A program made the position numbers and the translations under genes. From positions 1-34,314 of the forward strand of contig MGWP01000037.1 in NCBI GenBank assembly GCA_001801055.1: a DNA stretch of 34,314 nt, written 5' to 3'. The stretch comes from Gallionellales bacterium GWA2_55_18. Lineage in GTDB: Bacteria; Pseudomonadota; Gammaproteobacteria; Burkholderiales; Gallionellaceae. Under the pieces are notes generated by a model. That model was given only the letters and a program-made list of their open reading frames with translations, was not told the DNA's origin and did not search any database. Shown one piece after another: positions 25,164-33,044 of the stretch (position 1 is the stretch's first letter; each line of letters starts with the position of its first letter).

Positions 25164-26423
25164 ATGCGCGACATTATGAGGCAAGAACCAATAAGACGTA
25201 TCGTACTTGGCATCACCGGCGGCATCGCGGCCTACAAAGCGGCGGAATTGCTGCGTCTGCTGGTGAAGCAGGGCGTGGAGGTGCAGGTCGCGATGACCGA
25301 TGCCGCGTGTCATTTCATCACACCGACCACGATGCAGGGACTTTCCGGCAAGCCGGTGTTCACCGACCAGTGGGATGCGAGTGTGCCGAACGGCATGGCG
25401 CACATCAACCTGAGCCGCGCCGCCGATGCCATCGTGATCGCGCCTGCCAGCGCCGATTTCATCGCCAAGCTGGCGCATGGCCTGGCGGACGATCTGCTGT
25501 CCACATTATGTCTGGCGCGCAATTGCCCGCTGCTGGTCGCCCCGGCGATGAACCGCGAGATGTGGCTGAATGCCGCAACGCAGCGCAACATCGCGCAACT
25601 GCTTGCCGACGGTGTGCAGGTGCTCGGCCCGGATTGCGGTGTGCAAGCGTGCGGCGAAGAAGGCATGGGGCGGATGCTGGAGGCGGAGGATTTGGCGCGG
25701 GATGTATTGGCATTGCTGCACAATGCGGCACCCCTCTCCCTAACCCTCTCCCCCTCGGGGGAGAGGGGACTGACTCGAAAAATGGACGGAGTGAAAATTC
25801 TCATCACCGCCGGGCCGACCTACGAGGCTATCGATGCGGTGCGCGGCATTACCAACCGCAGTTCCGGCAAGATGGGCTATGCCATCGCGCAGGCCGCGCT
25901 GGAGCAAGGCGCGGAAGTGGTGCTGGTGTCCGGCCCAACCTCGCTCGCCAAGCCGCAGGGCGCACAGTGTGCGGATGTGGAAAGCGCCGCGCAGATGTTC
26001 GAGGCGGTGCAACAACGCGTTGGCGATTGCGATATTTTCATCGGCGTGGCGGCGGTGGCGGATTACCGCGTCACACAACCGAGCGCACAGAAAATCAAAA
26101 AGAGTACTGGCACACTCACGCTGGAGCTGTTGCCCAACCCGGATATTCTGGCGTATGTCGCCGACCTGCCGAACCCGCCGTTCTGCGTGGGTTTCGCCGC
26201 AGAGAGCGAGAATCTCATGGAATATGCCGAACAAAAACGCCGCGCGAAAAAACTCCCGCTGCTGGTGGGTAATCTCGCGCAACAAGCCATCGGCAGCGAT
26301 GATAACGAACTGGTGTTGTTTGACGACAGCGGCTGCCATGCGCTGCCGCGCGCCGATAAACTCACGCTGGCAAGACTATTGATGCAACACATTGCGCGAC
26401 ACTATAAAGGAGCAGACAAATGA
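25164..26423 (+). CDS. coaBC: bifunctional phosphopantothenoylcysteine decarboxylase / phosphopantothenate-cysteine ligase
   Basis: This enzyme makes 4'-phosphopantetheine for coenzyme A. The CoaC half carries [29 protein letters not shown] with the active-site His, PAMNREMW and the [14 protein letters not shown] loop with the catalytic Cys. The CoaB half begins [15 protein letters not shown], then [16 protein letters not shown], and [18 protein letters not shown]. The linker [21 protein letters not shown] is encoded by an in-frame palindromic repeat. Two starts are possible, ATG 25164 (419 residues) or ATG 25176 (415); neither has a clear ribosome site. The frame stays open to 24849, but that part is repeat DNA. 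It overlaps dut by 4 bases (ATGA). Confidence 0.93.
   Translation: MRDIMRQEPIRRIVLGITGGIAAYKAAELLRLLVKQGVEVQVAMTDAACHFITPTTMQGLSGKPVFTDQWDASVPNGMAHINLSRAADAIVIAPASADFIAKLAHGLADDLLSTLCLARNCPLLVAPAMNREMWLNAATQRNIAQLLADGVQVLGPDCGVQACGEEGMGRMLEAEDLARDVLALLHNAAPLSLTLSPSGERGLTRKMDGVKILITAGPTYEAIDAVRGITNRSSGKMGYAIAQAALEQGAEVVLVSGPTSLAKPQGAQCADVESAAQMFEAVQQRVGDCDIFIGVAAVADYRVTQPSAQKIKKSTGTLTLELLPNPDILAYVADLPNPPFCVGFAAESENLMEYAEQKRRAKKLPLLVGNLAQQAIGSDDNELVLFDDSGCHALPRADKLTLARLLMQHIARHYKGADK
25731..25770. repeat. C/T-rich palindromic repeat inserted in frame between the CoaC and CoaB domains
   Basis: CCCCTCTCCC, TAA, CCCTCTCCC, then CCTCG and GGGGAGAGGGG: the same layout as the element at 6166-6213 but in sense orientation to its host gene. 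It encodes [13 protein letters not shown] at the flexible joint of the two domains. The TAA in the repeat is out of frame here, so translation continues. Confidence 0.75.
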
Positions 26424-26875
26424 AACACATTCCCGTCGATGTCAAAATTCTCGATCAACGTTTGCATAACTGCATGCCCGGCTACGCGACCCCCGGATCG
26501 GCAGGAATCGATTTGCGCGCGTGCATCGACCAGAACATGGTGATTCAGCCCAAGCAGTGCGAGCTGATCCCCAGCGGCATCGCGATACACTTGAGCAACC
26601 CCGGTTATGCCGCGATGATTTTGCCGCGCTCCGGCCTGGGCCATAAACACGGCATCGTGCTCGGCAACCTGGTCGGCCTAATCGACTCGGATTATCAGGG
26701 GCAGATTTTTGTCTCGCTGTGGAACCGCAGCCAGATTCCGTTCACGCTGGTGCCGATGGAACGCATGGCGCAACTGGTGATCGTACCGGTGATGCAGGCG
26801 AAGTTTAATATCGTGGAAGAATTTCCGTTAAGCGAACGCGGTAGCGGCGGATTCGGCAGCACCGGCAAGCATTAA
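26420..26875 (+). CDS. dut: deoxyuridine 5'-triphosphate nucleotidohydrolase (dUTPase)
   Basis: A trimeric enzyme of 151 residues that turns dUTP into dUMP, lowering uracil in DNA and feeding dTMP synthesis. All five motifs are seen: [33 protein letters not shown] with the catalytic Asp, [11 protein letters not shown], and [10 protein letters not shown] at the C-terminus. AAGGAG precedes the ATG inside the end of coaBC, and the genes overlap by 4 bases. The window also encodes a uracil-DNA glycosylase, but it is not linked in position. Confidence 0.97.
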   Translation: MKHIPVDVKILDQRLHNCMPGYATPGSAGIDLRACIDQNMVIQPKQCELIPSGIAIHLSNPGYAAMILPRSGLGHKHGIVLGNLVGLIDSDYQGQIFVSLWNRSQIPFTLVPMERMAQLVIVPVMQAKFNIVEEFPLSERGSGGFGSTGKH

Positions 26876-26877
26876 GG

Positions 26878-26952
26878 CCGTAGGGGCGAGATTCATTGCG
26901 CCCTATCCATTCATGTCACAGAAGAAGGGCGCGATAAATCTCGCCCCTACGG
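26878..26952. repeat. REPIN-like element 3
   Basis: CCGTAGGGGCGAGATTCATT starts the left arm (through GCGCCC at 26903). The right arm GGGCGCGATAAATCTCGCCC is followed by CTACGG. The arms are separated by 23 bases and begin 3 bases after the dut stop, so the element would fold in the coaBC-dut transcript and could protect or end it. Confidence 0.8.
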
Positions 26953-27056
26953 GAACAACCACTGCCCCGAATGAACTCGTTTGGGGATTCAAGTTCAAAC
27001 CGCGCTCATTCCCTGTAAAATTGCAACTTTGCTTTCATAATTAGGTCGTATTTATC

Positions 27057-28763
27057 ATGCGCGTCTCACAATTCTTCATCTCCACTCTTAAAGAAGCTCC
27101 GTCCGAAGCGGAACTGCCCAGCCACAGGCTGATGCTGCGCGCCGGATATATCAGGAAACTGGCCAGCGGCCTGTACACCTGGATGCCGCTCGGCCTGCGC
27201 GTGCTGCGCAAGGTGGAAAACGTGGTGCGCGAAGAAATGGATAAAAGCGGCGGGATCGAGTTGCTGATGCCCGCCGTGCAGCCTGCCGAACTGTGGCAGG
27301 AAACCGGGCGCTGGGAAGTATTCGGCCCGCAGATGCTGAGAATCAAGGATCGGCACGACAACAACTTCTGTTTCGGCCCGACCCACGAAGAAGTGATTAC
27401 CGACATCGCGCGCCGCGAGATCCGCAGCTACCGCCAGTTGCCGGTCAATTTCTACCAGATCCAGACCAAGTTCCGCGACGAGGTGCGCCCGCGTTTCGGC
27501 GTGATGCGCGCGCGCGAATTCGTGATGAAGGATGCCTATTCGTTCCATGCCGACTACGCGAGCCTGGAGCACACCTACCAGCTCATGCACGACACCTACA
27601 GCCGCATCTTTACCCGCCTCGGGCTGCAATTCCGTGCCGTCACGGCGGATACCGGCGCAATCGGCGGCAGCGGTTCGCACGAGTTTCACGTGCTGGCGGA
27701 TTCCGGCGAAGACGCGCTGGCATACTGCCCCGCTTCGGATTACGCCGCGAATGTGGAGATGGCGGAAGCGGTTGCACCAAAAGCACCGCGCGCTGCAGCC
27801 ACACAGGAATTGCAAAAAGTCATCACGCCCGGACAGCGTTCCATTGAGGAGGTTGCGGCATTTTTCAACACCTCCGCGCCAAGCATACTGAAAGCCATCG
27901 CAGTAATGACACACGAAAACGAGTTCGTGCTGTTGCTATTGCGCGGCGACCACACCCTGAACGAGATCAAGGCTGGCAAAATTTTGGGCGAATTCCGTTT
28001 CGCCAGCGACGACGAAATCCACCGCAACATGAACTGCCGCGCCGGATATATCGGGCCGGTAGGCAGCAAGGTGCGCATGCTGGCCGACCGCGCTGCTGCC
28101 GTATTGAGCAATTTCATCTGTGGCGCGAACGACGACGGTTTCCATTACACCGGCGTGAATTTCGGACGCGACGTGCATCTGGACGAAGCAAGCGTACACG
28201 ACCTGCGCAACGTCGTCGCAGGCGACCCGTCGCCGGACGGCAATGGCGCGCTGGAAATCTGCCGTGGCATCGAAGTCGGGCATATTTTCCAGTTGCGCAC
28301 CAAGTATGCCGAGGCGCTAAAAGCCACTTTTCTGGACGCGCAAGGCAAGGCGCAAATCATCGAAATGGGCTGCTACGGCATCGGTGTTTCGCGCATCGTG
28401 GCCGCCGCCATCGAGCAGAATTACGACGAGCGCGGCATTGTTTTGCCGAGCGCAATGGCGCCGTTCCAGGTCGCCATCGTGCCGATCGGCATGGGCAAAA
28501 GTGCGGCGGTGCGCGATGCGGCGGAACAACTGTACACCGCGCTGCAAGCCGCCAAAATCGAGGTATTGCTGTATGACCGCGACGAGCGCCCCGGCGTGAT
28601 GTTTGCCGACATGGAGCTGATCGGCATCCCGCACCGCATCGTCATCGGCGAGCGCAGCCTGAAGGAAGGCAACGTCGAATATCAGGGACGGTGCGATGCA
28701 CAAGCGCAATCCATCCCCTTGCAAAGCGCGCCGGAATTCGTAAAACCAAAACTATGCGACTAA
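27057..28763 (+). CDS. proS: prolyl-tRNA synthetase, bacterial type with editing domain
   Basis: A class II synthetase of 568 residues that charges tRNA-Pro. Motif 1 lies in the region [20 protein letters not shown]. Motif 2 is [20 protein letters not shown], and motif 3 is [14 protein letters not shown]. The roughly 180-residue insertion between motifs 2 and 3 ([17 protein letters not shown] to VGDPSPDG) is the cis-editing INS domain that clears Ala-tRNA-Pro. The anticodon-binding domain ([13 protein letters not shown] to the end) closes the protein. The downstream lytic transglycosylase gene starts 10 bases before the proS stop. Confidence 0.97.
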   Translation: MRVSQFFISTLKEAPSEAELPSHRLMLRAGYIRKLASGLYTWMPLGLRVLRKVENVVREEMDKSGGIELLMPAVQPAELWQETGRWEVFGPQMLRIKDRHDNNFCFGPTHEEVITDIARREIRSYRQLPVNFYQIQTKFRDEVRPRFGVMRAREFVMKDAYSFHADYASLEHTYQLMHDTYSRIFTRLGLQFRAVTADTGAIGGSGSHEFHVLADSGEDALAYCPASDYAANVEMAEAVAPKAPRAAATQELQKVITPGQRSIEEVAAFFNTSAPSILKAIAVMTHENEFVLLLLRGDHTLNEIKAGKILGEFRFASDDEIHRNMNCRAGYIGPVGSKVRMLADRAAAVLSNFICGANDDGFHYTGVNFGRDVHLDEASVHDLRNVVAGDPSPDGNGALEICRGIEVGHIFQLRTKYAEALKATFLDAQGKAQIIEMGCYGIGVSRIVAAAIEQNYDERGIVLPSAMAPFQVAIVPIGMGKSAAVRDAAEQLYTALQAAKIEVLLYDRDERPGVMFADMELIGIPHRIVIGERSLKEGNVEYQGRCDAQAQSIPLQSAPEFVKPKLCD

Positions 28764-29410
28764 CGACTGAAAGATTATTGCGTCGCCTCGCCTTGCCGCT
28801 GTGCCTGGCGGGCGCGTTATTCTCTCCCGGCGCATTTGCCGGGGCGCAAGTCTATGCGCCGCTTTCCGCCAGTGTCCGCGCGGTATTGCAGCATAGCGTA
28901 TCGGATCAGGCCGCCCCCAAACTGGTGTTCAACACGCGCAATGAAGCGGATATATGGCTGAATGAAATGTCGCGGCGCCTGCAAAAACGCATCCCGGATG
29001 CCGAATACCGCATCGACCTCCTGAGCACGGTGCACTATGAAGCAAACCGCGCCGGACTCGATCCGCAGCTGGTGCTGGGCCTGATCGAAGTGGAAAGCGG
29101 CTTCAAGAAATATGCCATATCCGTTGCGGGCGCGCGCGGCTATATGCAAGTAATGCCATTCTGGGTAAAGGAAATCGGCGCTACCGGGCACAATCTGTTT
29201 CATCTGCGCACCAACCTGCGCTATGGCTGCACCATCCTGCGCCACTATCTGAATATGGAAAACGGCGACCTGTATCGCGCGCTGGGACGTTACAACGGCA
29301 GTTTGGGGCGCCCGGAATACCCGAATCTGGTGCGCGCCGCATGGCATAACAACTGGGCATTACCGCAGCGGGCGGCTGACAGCGGCCACCGGTCTGCCGA
29401 CAAGGGCTAA
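28754..29410 (+). CDS. lytic murein transglycosylase, Slt type
   Basis: 218 residues from the ATG at 28754. The same frame is open to 28691, but that part lies in proS and lacks a signal sequence. The signal peptide is cut near AFA (29). The SLT domain has [10 protein letters not shown] with probable catalytic E114, then [33 protein letters not shown] and [10 protein letters not shown]. It should cleave peptidoglycan glycan strands to anhydromuropeptides in the periplasm. No lipobox is convincing, so it is likely soluble. Overlap with proS implies co-transcription. Confidence 0.9.
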   Translation: MRLTTERLLRRLALPLCLAGALFSPGAFAGAQVYAPLSASVRAVLQHSVSDQAAPKLVFNTRNEADIWLNEMSRRLQKRIPDAEYRIDLLSTVHYEANRAGLDPQLVLGLIEVESGFKKYAISVAGARGYMQVMPFWVKEIGATGHNLFHLRTNLRYGCTILRHYLNMENGDLYRALGRYNGSLGRPEYPNLVRAAWHNNWALPQRAADSGHRSADKG

Positions 29411-29451
29411 CCCCTTCCCTGATCGGAAGGTGGCCTGATCGAAAGTGAATT

Positions 29452-29502
29452 GTAGGGTGCATTCCATGCACCATTGCTATTGGTGCATGGAATGCACCCT
29501 AC
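29452..29502. repeat. REPIN-like element 4
   Basis: GTAGGGTGCAT-TCC-ATGCACC (29452-29472) and its inverted copy ending GAATGCACCCTAC (29482-29502) flank ATTGCTATT. The two arms are perfect complements. It lies 40 bases after the lytic transglycosylase gene. Confidence 0.85.
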
Positions 29503-29548
29503 ATGGTTTAATCCAAATTATCCATTAGGCAAAATAATCCAATAGACC

Positions 29549-29594
29549 GTAGATCGGGCTTCAGCCCGACAAGTCGGGTTAAAACCCGACCTGC
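29549..29594. repeat. REPIN-like element 5
   Basis: GTAG-ATCGGGC-TTCA-GCCCGAC (29549-29570) faces GTCGGGTT-TTAA-type sequence ending ACCCGACCTGC (29573-29594). The stems of the two arms differ from each other, but each is self-complementary. It sits between convergent genes with element 4. Confidence 0.75.
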
Positions 29595-29641
29595 AACCCC
29601 TTGATTTACCGATGCCTCAAATGCCGATGGACAATCCGGGT

Positions 29642-30112
29642 TTAATTAAATTTCTTGTTTTTGATGTAAGTCTCAATGCTCGCGCGCGTCACTTCCCCGT
29701 CCTGATAGCTCACCTGCTTGCCGTTTGGCGCGTACAAATAACTGGTTGGCAACACCTTCAGCTCACCGATTTGCCTTGTAATTTTGCGATTGCCCATTAC
29801 GACGGGGTAACTGATGCCGTGTGCCTCGGCAAAGCTGGCCACCTTGCTGCTTGACCCGGAATCCATGGCGATACCGATCACCACCAGATCGCTATCCTTG
29901 TGCGCGTCGTGCAAGCTGCTCAACTCGGGAATCTCGCTCAGGCATGGCGGGCACCAGGTTGCCCAAAAATTCACCAGCACCCATTTGCCGCGATAATCCT
30001 CCAAACGGTGCATCTTGCCCCGCATATCTTCCAGCGAAAAATCTGTTGCATGGATGGGAGATGACAAGGCCAGCAATAACAAGCCGCGAGCCAGATTCCT
30101 GAATATTTCCAT
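29642..30112 (-). CDS. TlpA/ResA-type periplasmic thioredoxin
   Basis: 156 residues from the ATG at 30112. An earlier in-frame ATG (30184) lies in the preceding gene and would put 24 basic residues before the signal peptide, so I reject it. The signal peptide MEIFRNLARGLLLLALSSPIHA precedes a thioredoxin fold with VNFWATWCPPCLSEIPEL, the WCxxC redox centre, and the cis-Pro region VLPTSYLYAPNG. It probably reduces disulfides for cytochrome c maturation or other exported proteins. It begins 4 bases after the stop of the YqhA-family gene and is likely co-transcribed with it. Confidence 0.9.
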   Translation of the reverse strand: MEIFRNLARGLLLLALSSPIHATDFSLEDMRGKMHRLEDYRGKWVLVNFWATWCPPCLSEIPELSSLHDAHKDSDLVVIGIAMDSGSSSKVASFAEAHGISYPVVMGNRKITRQIGELKVLPTSYLYAPNGKQVSYQDGEVTRASIETYIKNKKFN

Positions 30113-30116
30113 ATTT

Positions 30117-30692
30117 CTAGTGCCCGTGCTTTTCGGGATTATCCCCGGCCGATTCTTCTTTGCCCGTGCCGTGCTCTGCGGCATGGGTTAGATACAGCGC
30201 CAGCGCAATCAGCGCAATGCTCGCCCCCAGATAAACCAGATCGAGCGGCGTGGTCATTTTCATATTGAGCGCTTCTTCAAACAGGGTGACGATCAAGATC
30301 ATCAGAATCACTTTGGCCAGTCGCGATTTCAGATCGTCAAGGTTGCTGATCACCAATATCTTGCTGGAAGCCTTGCTGCCATGCGCCTGGTCGATGTCAC
30401 TGATAAATAGCTCGTACAGGCCCAGCGAAAAAATCAGCATCACCGTTGCCAGCAAGTACCCGTCCACCACCTCCACGATATGCGACACCGTGCTGTCATG
30501 CAGGGCCTTGCGCGCCTCCTCGGTCATGCCGGAATCGGCATAGTGCAATGCATGGCCGAACAAGTTCACCACATCTACGGTGGCCATATAAAAAATTGCG
30601 AACCCCGCCAGCAAGCTGCCTATGACAGCGGACAAAATGACAAAACGGCTATTCCACAACATGCCTTCAAACAATTTCTCAATGAAATTCAT
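30117..30692 (-). CDS. YqhA family (UPF0114) inner-membrane protein
   Basis: 191 residues with four hydrophobic segments (about 18-38, 77-97, 126-142 and 152-170). The family signature is seen in FEGMLWNSRFVILSAVIGSL, VDGYLLATVMLIFSLGLYEL and DDLKSRLAKVILMILIVTLF. The tail is hydrophilic and His/Glu-rich (HAAEHGTGKEESAGDNPEKH), longer than in E. coli YqhA. The function is not known. It precedes the TlpA-type gene in a two-gene unit. Confidence 0.88.
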   Translation of the reverse strand: MNFIEKLFEGMLWNSRFVILSAVIGSLLAGFAIFYMATVDVVNLFGHALHYADSGMTEEARKALHDSTVSHIVEVVDGYLLATVMLIFSLGLYELFISDIDQAHGSKASSKILVISNLDDLKSRLAKVILMILIVTLFEEALNMKMTTPLDLVYLGASIALIALALYLTHAAEHGTGKEESAGDNPEKHGH

Positions 30693-30830
30693 ATGGCATC
30701 TCCAGTCAAAAGTCGCGCATTAAAACGTAAATAGCCATCTCAATCAAGCATTCGGGCATAAGCATCCCCTCACGGGCGCATTTATAAAGGGCTGATCGAT
30801 AAAAATCCGCAGAAAGATCAACGGTTTTTT

Positions 30831-30856
30831 GGAGCGCGGGCATTTTGCCCGCAGAT
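30831..30856. repeat. GCGGGC-attttt-GCCCGC hairpin repeat
   Basis: GCGGGC (30836-30841), loop ATTTT and GCCCGC (30847-30852), flanked by GGAGC and AGATT. This is the frequently dispersed bacterial repeat whose minus-strand translation gives AGKMPALQ. Only one clear copy is seen here. Confidence 0.5.
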
Positions 30857-31004
30857 TTACATGGCACATCGCCATTGACATCCCTCCAACAACTCAAATA
30901 CAGTTCGCCCCTCTTGCACTTCCGCCCCACGCACATCGCACCGCACGAACGGTGGCCAGCAAACGCCCGGCTATTCGGGTGCCGAAGGGGTGCCAAGCAT
31001 GAAA

Positions 31005-31018
31005 ATGGCATACGCCCT
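31005..31018. repeat. left direct repeat flanking vapBC
   Basis: ATGGCATACGCCCT, repeated exactly at 31755-31768 on the other side of the vapBC operon, 750 bases apart. It could mark the ends of an inserted toxin-antitoxin cassette. Confidence 0.5.
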
Positions 31019-31033
31019 GCATAAAAAAACAAA

Positions 31034-31061
31034 TTGACTGCGACGCAATTAAATATATACT
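31034..31061 (+). promoter_or_regulatory. promoter and likely operator of vapBC
   Basis: TTGACT (31034-31039) and TATACT (31056-31061) are 16 bases apart, with the ATG at 31093. ATATACT repeats at 31055-31061 and 31068-31074, a 13-base period around the start point, as expected for binding by the VapB-VapC complex. Confidence 0.6.
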
Positions 31062-31092
31062 ACACACATATACTTTTTCAGTCGAAGGCATC

Positions 31093-31326
31093 ATGAAAAT
31101 CGCCAAACTTTTCAAAAATGGCCAGAGCCAGGCCGTCAGGTTGCCAAAAGAATTCCGCTTCGAAGGCGAAGAAGTCTTCATCAAAAAAACCGGTAATGTG
31201 GTAGTACTGATTCCGACCGCGCACTCGTGGGATTCGCTGCTGTGCAGTCTGGATAAGTTCACCCCCGACTTCATGTCCGAGCGTGACCAGCCGCAACACC
31301 AGACTCGCGAGGACATCTTCCCATGA
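31093..31326 (+). CDS. vapB: VapB antitoxin, AbrB/SpoVT type
   Basis: 77 residues. The N-terminal swapped-hairpin DNA-binding domain is seen in KIAKLFKNGQSQAVRLPKEF and GEEVFIKKTGNVVVLIP. The acidic C-terminal tail (SERDQPQHQTREDIFP) would wrap and inhibit the toxin. It is expected to repress its own promoter together with VapC. The stop overlaps the vapC start (ATGA). Confidence 0.9.
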   Translation: MKIAKLFKNGQSQAVRLPKEFRFEGEEVFIKKTGNVVVLIPTAHSWDSLLCSLDKFTPDFMSERDQPQHQTREDIFP

Positions 31327-31730
31327 TCCTGATGCTGGATACCAATACCTGCATCGCACTGATCAAACGCAAGCCGGTTCACGCCCTGCAGCAATTCGGC
31401 AAATATCAGCCCGGCGACATCGGCATCTCTGCCGTGACGCTGGCGGAGCTACGCTACGGCGTTTCCAAAAGCCAGCACCACGCCAAAAATCAGGCGGCGC
31501 TGGCCGAATTCATCCTGCCTCTGGAAGTTGCGGCATTCGATGAACCGGCAACACTCGCTTATGGTGTACTGCGTGCGGCGCTGGAAAAACGCGGCACGCC
31601 CATCGGGCCGCTGGACACCATGATAGCCGCGCATGCACTAAGTTTGGGCGTGATGCTGGTCACGAATAATACGCGGGAGTTTGATCGTGTCCCAAAGCTG
31701 AAGATCATTGACTGGATCAAACACAGTTAA
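31323..31730 (+). CDS. vapC: VapC toxin, PIN-domain ribonuclease
   Basis: 135 residues. PIN-domain acidic residues are in place: MLDTNTCI (D6), VTLAELRYG (Glu near 41), GPLDTMIAAHA (Asp near 98) and TNNTREFDRV. This sub-type usually cuts tRNA-fMet or another specific RNA; the target cannot be told from sequence. Coupled to vapB by a 4-base overlap, with a 14-base direct repeat 24 bases past its stop. Confidence 0.92.
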   Translation: MILMLDTNTCIALIKRKPVHALQQFGKYQPGDIGISAVTLAELRYGVSKSQHHAKNQAALAEFILPLEVAAFDEPATLAYGVLRAALEKRGTPIGPLDTMIAAHALSLGVMLVTNNTREFDRVPKLKIIDWIKHS

Positions 31731-31754
31731 CATATTCGCATTCCGCAGGGACGT

Positions 31755-31768
31755 ATGGCATACGCCCT
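31755..31768. repeat. right direct repeat flanking vapBC
   Basis: An exact second copy of ATGGCATACGCCCT. Here it is also part of a small inverted repeat, GTATGGC ... GCCATAC. Confidence 0.5.
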
Positions 31769-31931
31769 CATCGCCATACCCCTGACAGCATCATTCCGCA
31801 CTTCCTTTGCGCAAGCACTATCAGTCGCCGCCTCGCCACGCCTGTCAAAAACCATCGCGATACTGACAACACCTCGTCTGCAGGAGCGCCAAATGAAGTG
31901 CATCGAATACAACGATGGCTGCAATTAGAGG

Positions 31932-31968
31932 GGCTAAAAGAATCATGGCCTCATTCTTTTTCTGAGCC
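31932..31968. terminator. AT-rich hairpin between two toxin-antitoxin operons
   Basis: AAAAGAAT (31936-31943) and ATTCTTTT (31953-31960) are perfect inverted repeats, extended by GGCT and AGCC at the outer ends. It lies between convergent vapC genes and may stop both transcripts. The rest of 31731-32017 holds nothing recognisable apart from the right direct repeat. Confidence 0.4.
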
Positions 31969-32017
31969 GCTTACCCGTGCACATCGCTTCGGTATGGCAG
32001 AGGCAAACCGGAAAATT

Positions 32018-32437
32018 CTAGCCGAACTTTTTCACACCAGCTTTCTTTGCGGCCTTTTGCAAATCTTTGTCGAATGTAGCTAGCGGCATGCCCAGCCTTA
32101 AAGCCAGCTCAAGATAGGATGCATCATAGGAGGGTAGTTTGTATCGCCGCGCCAGTTGCAGGATATCCGATAGCGCGTGTGCGAAAGTGGCGGTGTCCAC
32201 TTCAATATCCACACCTTCCAGCATTTCAAGAAATGCCCCGCTTCGCGCCTCTGTCACAAATCCTTTTGCTTCAGCTTTGGCAATGACGTTTGCTACCTCC
32301 AGCCCCCAGGTTGCGGGTACGTGAGCGCTGGTTTTTTTCATCGCATCGAGTACTTTGCCGGCATAGGCAATTTCTTGCGGTTTGCCGTCGCCAAAAAACC
32401 AGCGCATGGTCACCGAGTTATCCATGACGAAGTTCAC
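32018..32437 (-). CDS. VapC-type PIN-domain toxin (second system)
   Basis: 139 residues starting at GTG 32437. PIN residues are FVMDNSVTMRWF (Asp in the first strand), GLEVANVIA (Glu), PSYDASYLELAL (Asp) and ATFDKDLQKAA (Asp). It is a different PIN subfamily from the VapC at 31323. The GTG overlaps the antitoxin stop (GTGA), so the two are translated together. The next ATG is four codons later and would cut into the first strand of the fold, so GTG is preferred. Confidence 0.9.
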   Translation of the reverse strand: MNFVMDNSVTMRWFFGDGKPQEIAYAGKVLDAMKKTSAHVPATWGLEVANVIAKAEAKGFVTEARSGAFLEMLEGVDIEVDTATFAHALSDILQLARRYKLPSYDASYLELALRLGMPLATFDKDLQKAAKKAGVKKFG

Positions 32438-32676
32438 GCGCGCCCCTCTTCGATGAGTTCCCTGATGTTTACGCCACGCACCGGGTCGGCCAGCATAAAT
32501 TCCTTGAGTTTTTTCGCCGCCCCCACTTTGTCCTTCGCCCTTGCACCGGCACTTGGCACCAAATCCGCAATAGCTTTACCGCGATTGGTGATGGTAAAAC
32601 TTTTCCCGGTTTTGACTTGCCGCAGCAATTCTGGAAGCTTTGTTTTTGCTTCGTATGAACCTATTTCAATTTTCAT
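32434..32676 (-). CDS. Phd/YefM-type antitoxin
   Basis: 80 residues from ATG 32676, with AGGAGA 7 bases upstream; an in-frame start six codons earlier has no such site. The N-terminal Phd/YefM fold is visible in IGSYEAKTKLPELLRQVKTG and SFTITNRGKAIADLVPS. The C-terminal part (RGVNIRELIEEGRA) would bind the toxin. Pairing a Phd-type antitoxin with a PIN toxin is common. Confidence 0.9.
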   Translation of the reverse strand: MKIEIGSYEAKTKLPELLRQVKTGKSFTITNRGKAIADLVPSAGARAKDKVGAAKKLKEFMLADPVRGVNIRELIEEGRA

Positions 32677-32706
32677 GATTTTCTCCTGCAACACGAATTT
32701 TAATTC

Positions 32707-32726
32707 AGACCAGTATATAGACCAGT
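32707..32726. promoter_or_regulatory. direct-repeat operator of the phd-vapC operon
   Basis: AGACCAGT, ATAT, AGACCAGT: two exact 8-base repeats with a 12-base period lie over the -10 box. This is a natural target for the Phd-type antitoxin or its complex with VapC. Confidence 0.6.
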
Positions 32727-32740
32727 CTGGATGAAATCAA
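32712..32740 (-). promoter_or_regulatory. sigma-70 promoter of the phd-vapC operon
   Basis: On the minus strand TTGATT (32735-32740) and TATACT (32712-32717) are 17 bases apart. The start falls near 32705, about 29 bases before the antitoxin ATG. Confidence 0.7.
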
Positions 32741-32760
32741 TGGCTTAACTGACATGGGGC

Positions 32761-32920
32761 TATTGAGCATTACATAATTCATACACCGTTCACCCGGATG
32801 CTTCGACAAACTCAGCACAGGGTACGCAAAGCGTATCGAAGGGTAGGCTTGCGTGTAGCCACAGGCTTCGATACCTCAGCCCGAACGGAGTGGCTGTCGC
32901 GAATTATGTAAAGCTCAATA
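32761..32920. mobile_element. 160-bp MITE-like element with 20-bp terminal inverted repeats
   Basis: The left end (32761-32780, TATTGAGCATTACATAATTC) and the complement of the right end (32901-32920) match at 19 of 20 bases. A second inverted pair, CCGTTC / GAACGG, lies inside. The interior holds two CTTCGA...CTCAGC segments of a type often dispersed between bacterial genes. No coding capacity is seen. No clear target duplication is visible at the edges. Confidence 0.55.
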
Positions 32921-33044
32921 ATAGGGCCACAATAGTTTTTCGCAGCAACTGCACCGACCCGGTACAGCCGTGCAGCCATAACCAATCCCACCACAGGAAA
33001 TTGCCAGTAAAATCTCGCTTACGTTTCTTTCCTTCAATTCCCCC

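Larger units (their letters stand above)
30693..31033. other. non-coding stretch upstream of vapBC
   Basis: No supported gene. It contains the common hairpin at 30831-30856 and the left 14-base direct repeat at 31005-31018. An open frame on the minus strand encodes SAGKMPALQ, a peptide that is only the translation of the hairpin repeat. Confidence 0.5.

Noticed and set aside
30113-30184. Longer TlpA-type protein starting at 30184
   Set aside because: This part overlaps the YqhA-family gene and would bury the signal peptide behind 24 basic residues.
30706-31032. Minus-strand open frame with Cys- and Arg-rich product
   Set aside because: Its only familiar part, AGKMPALQ, is the translation of a dispersed hairpin repeat, and no ribosome site is seen.
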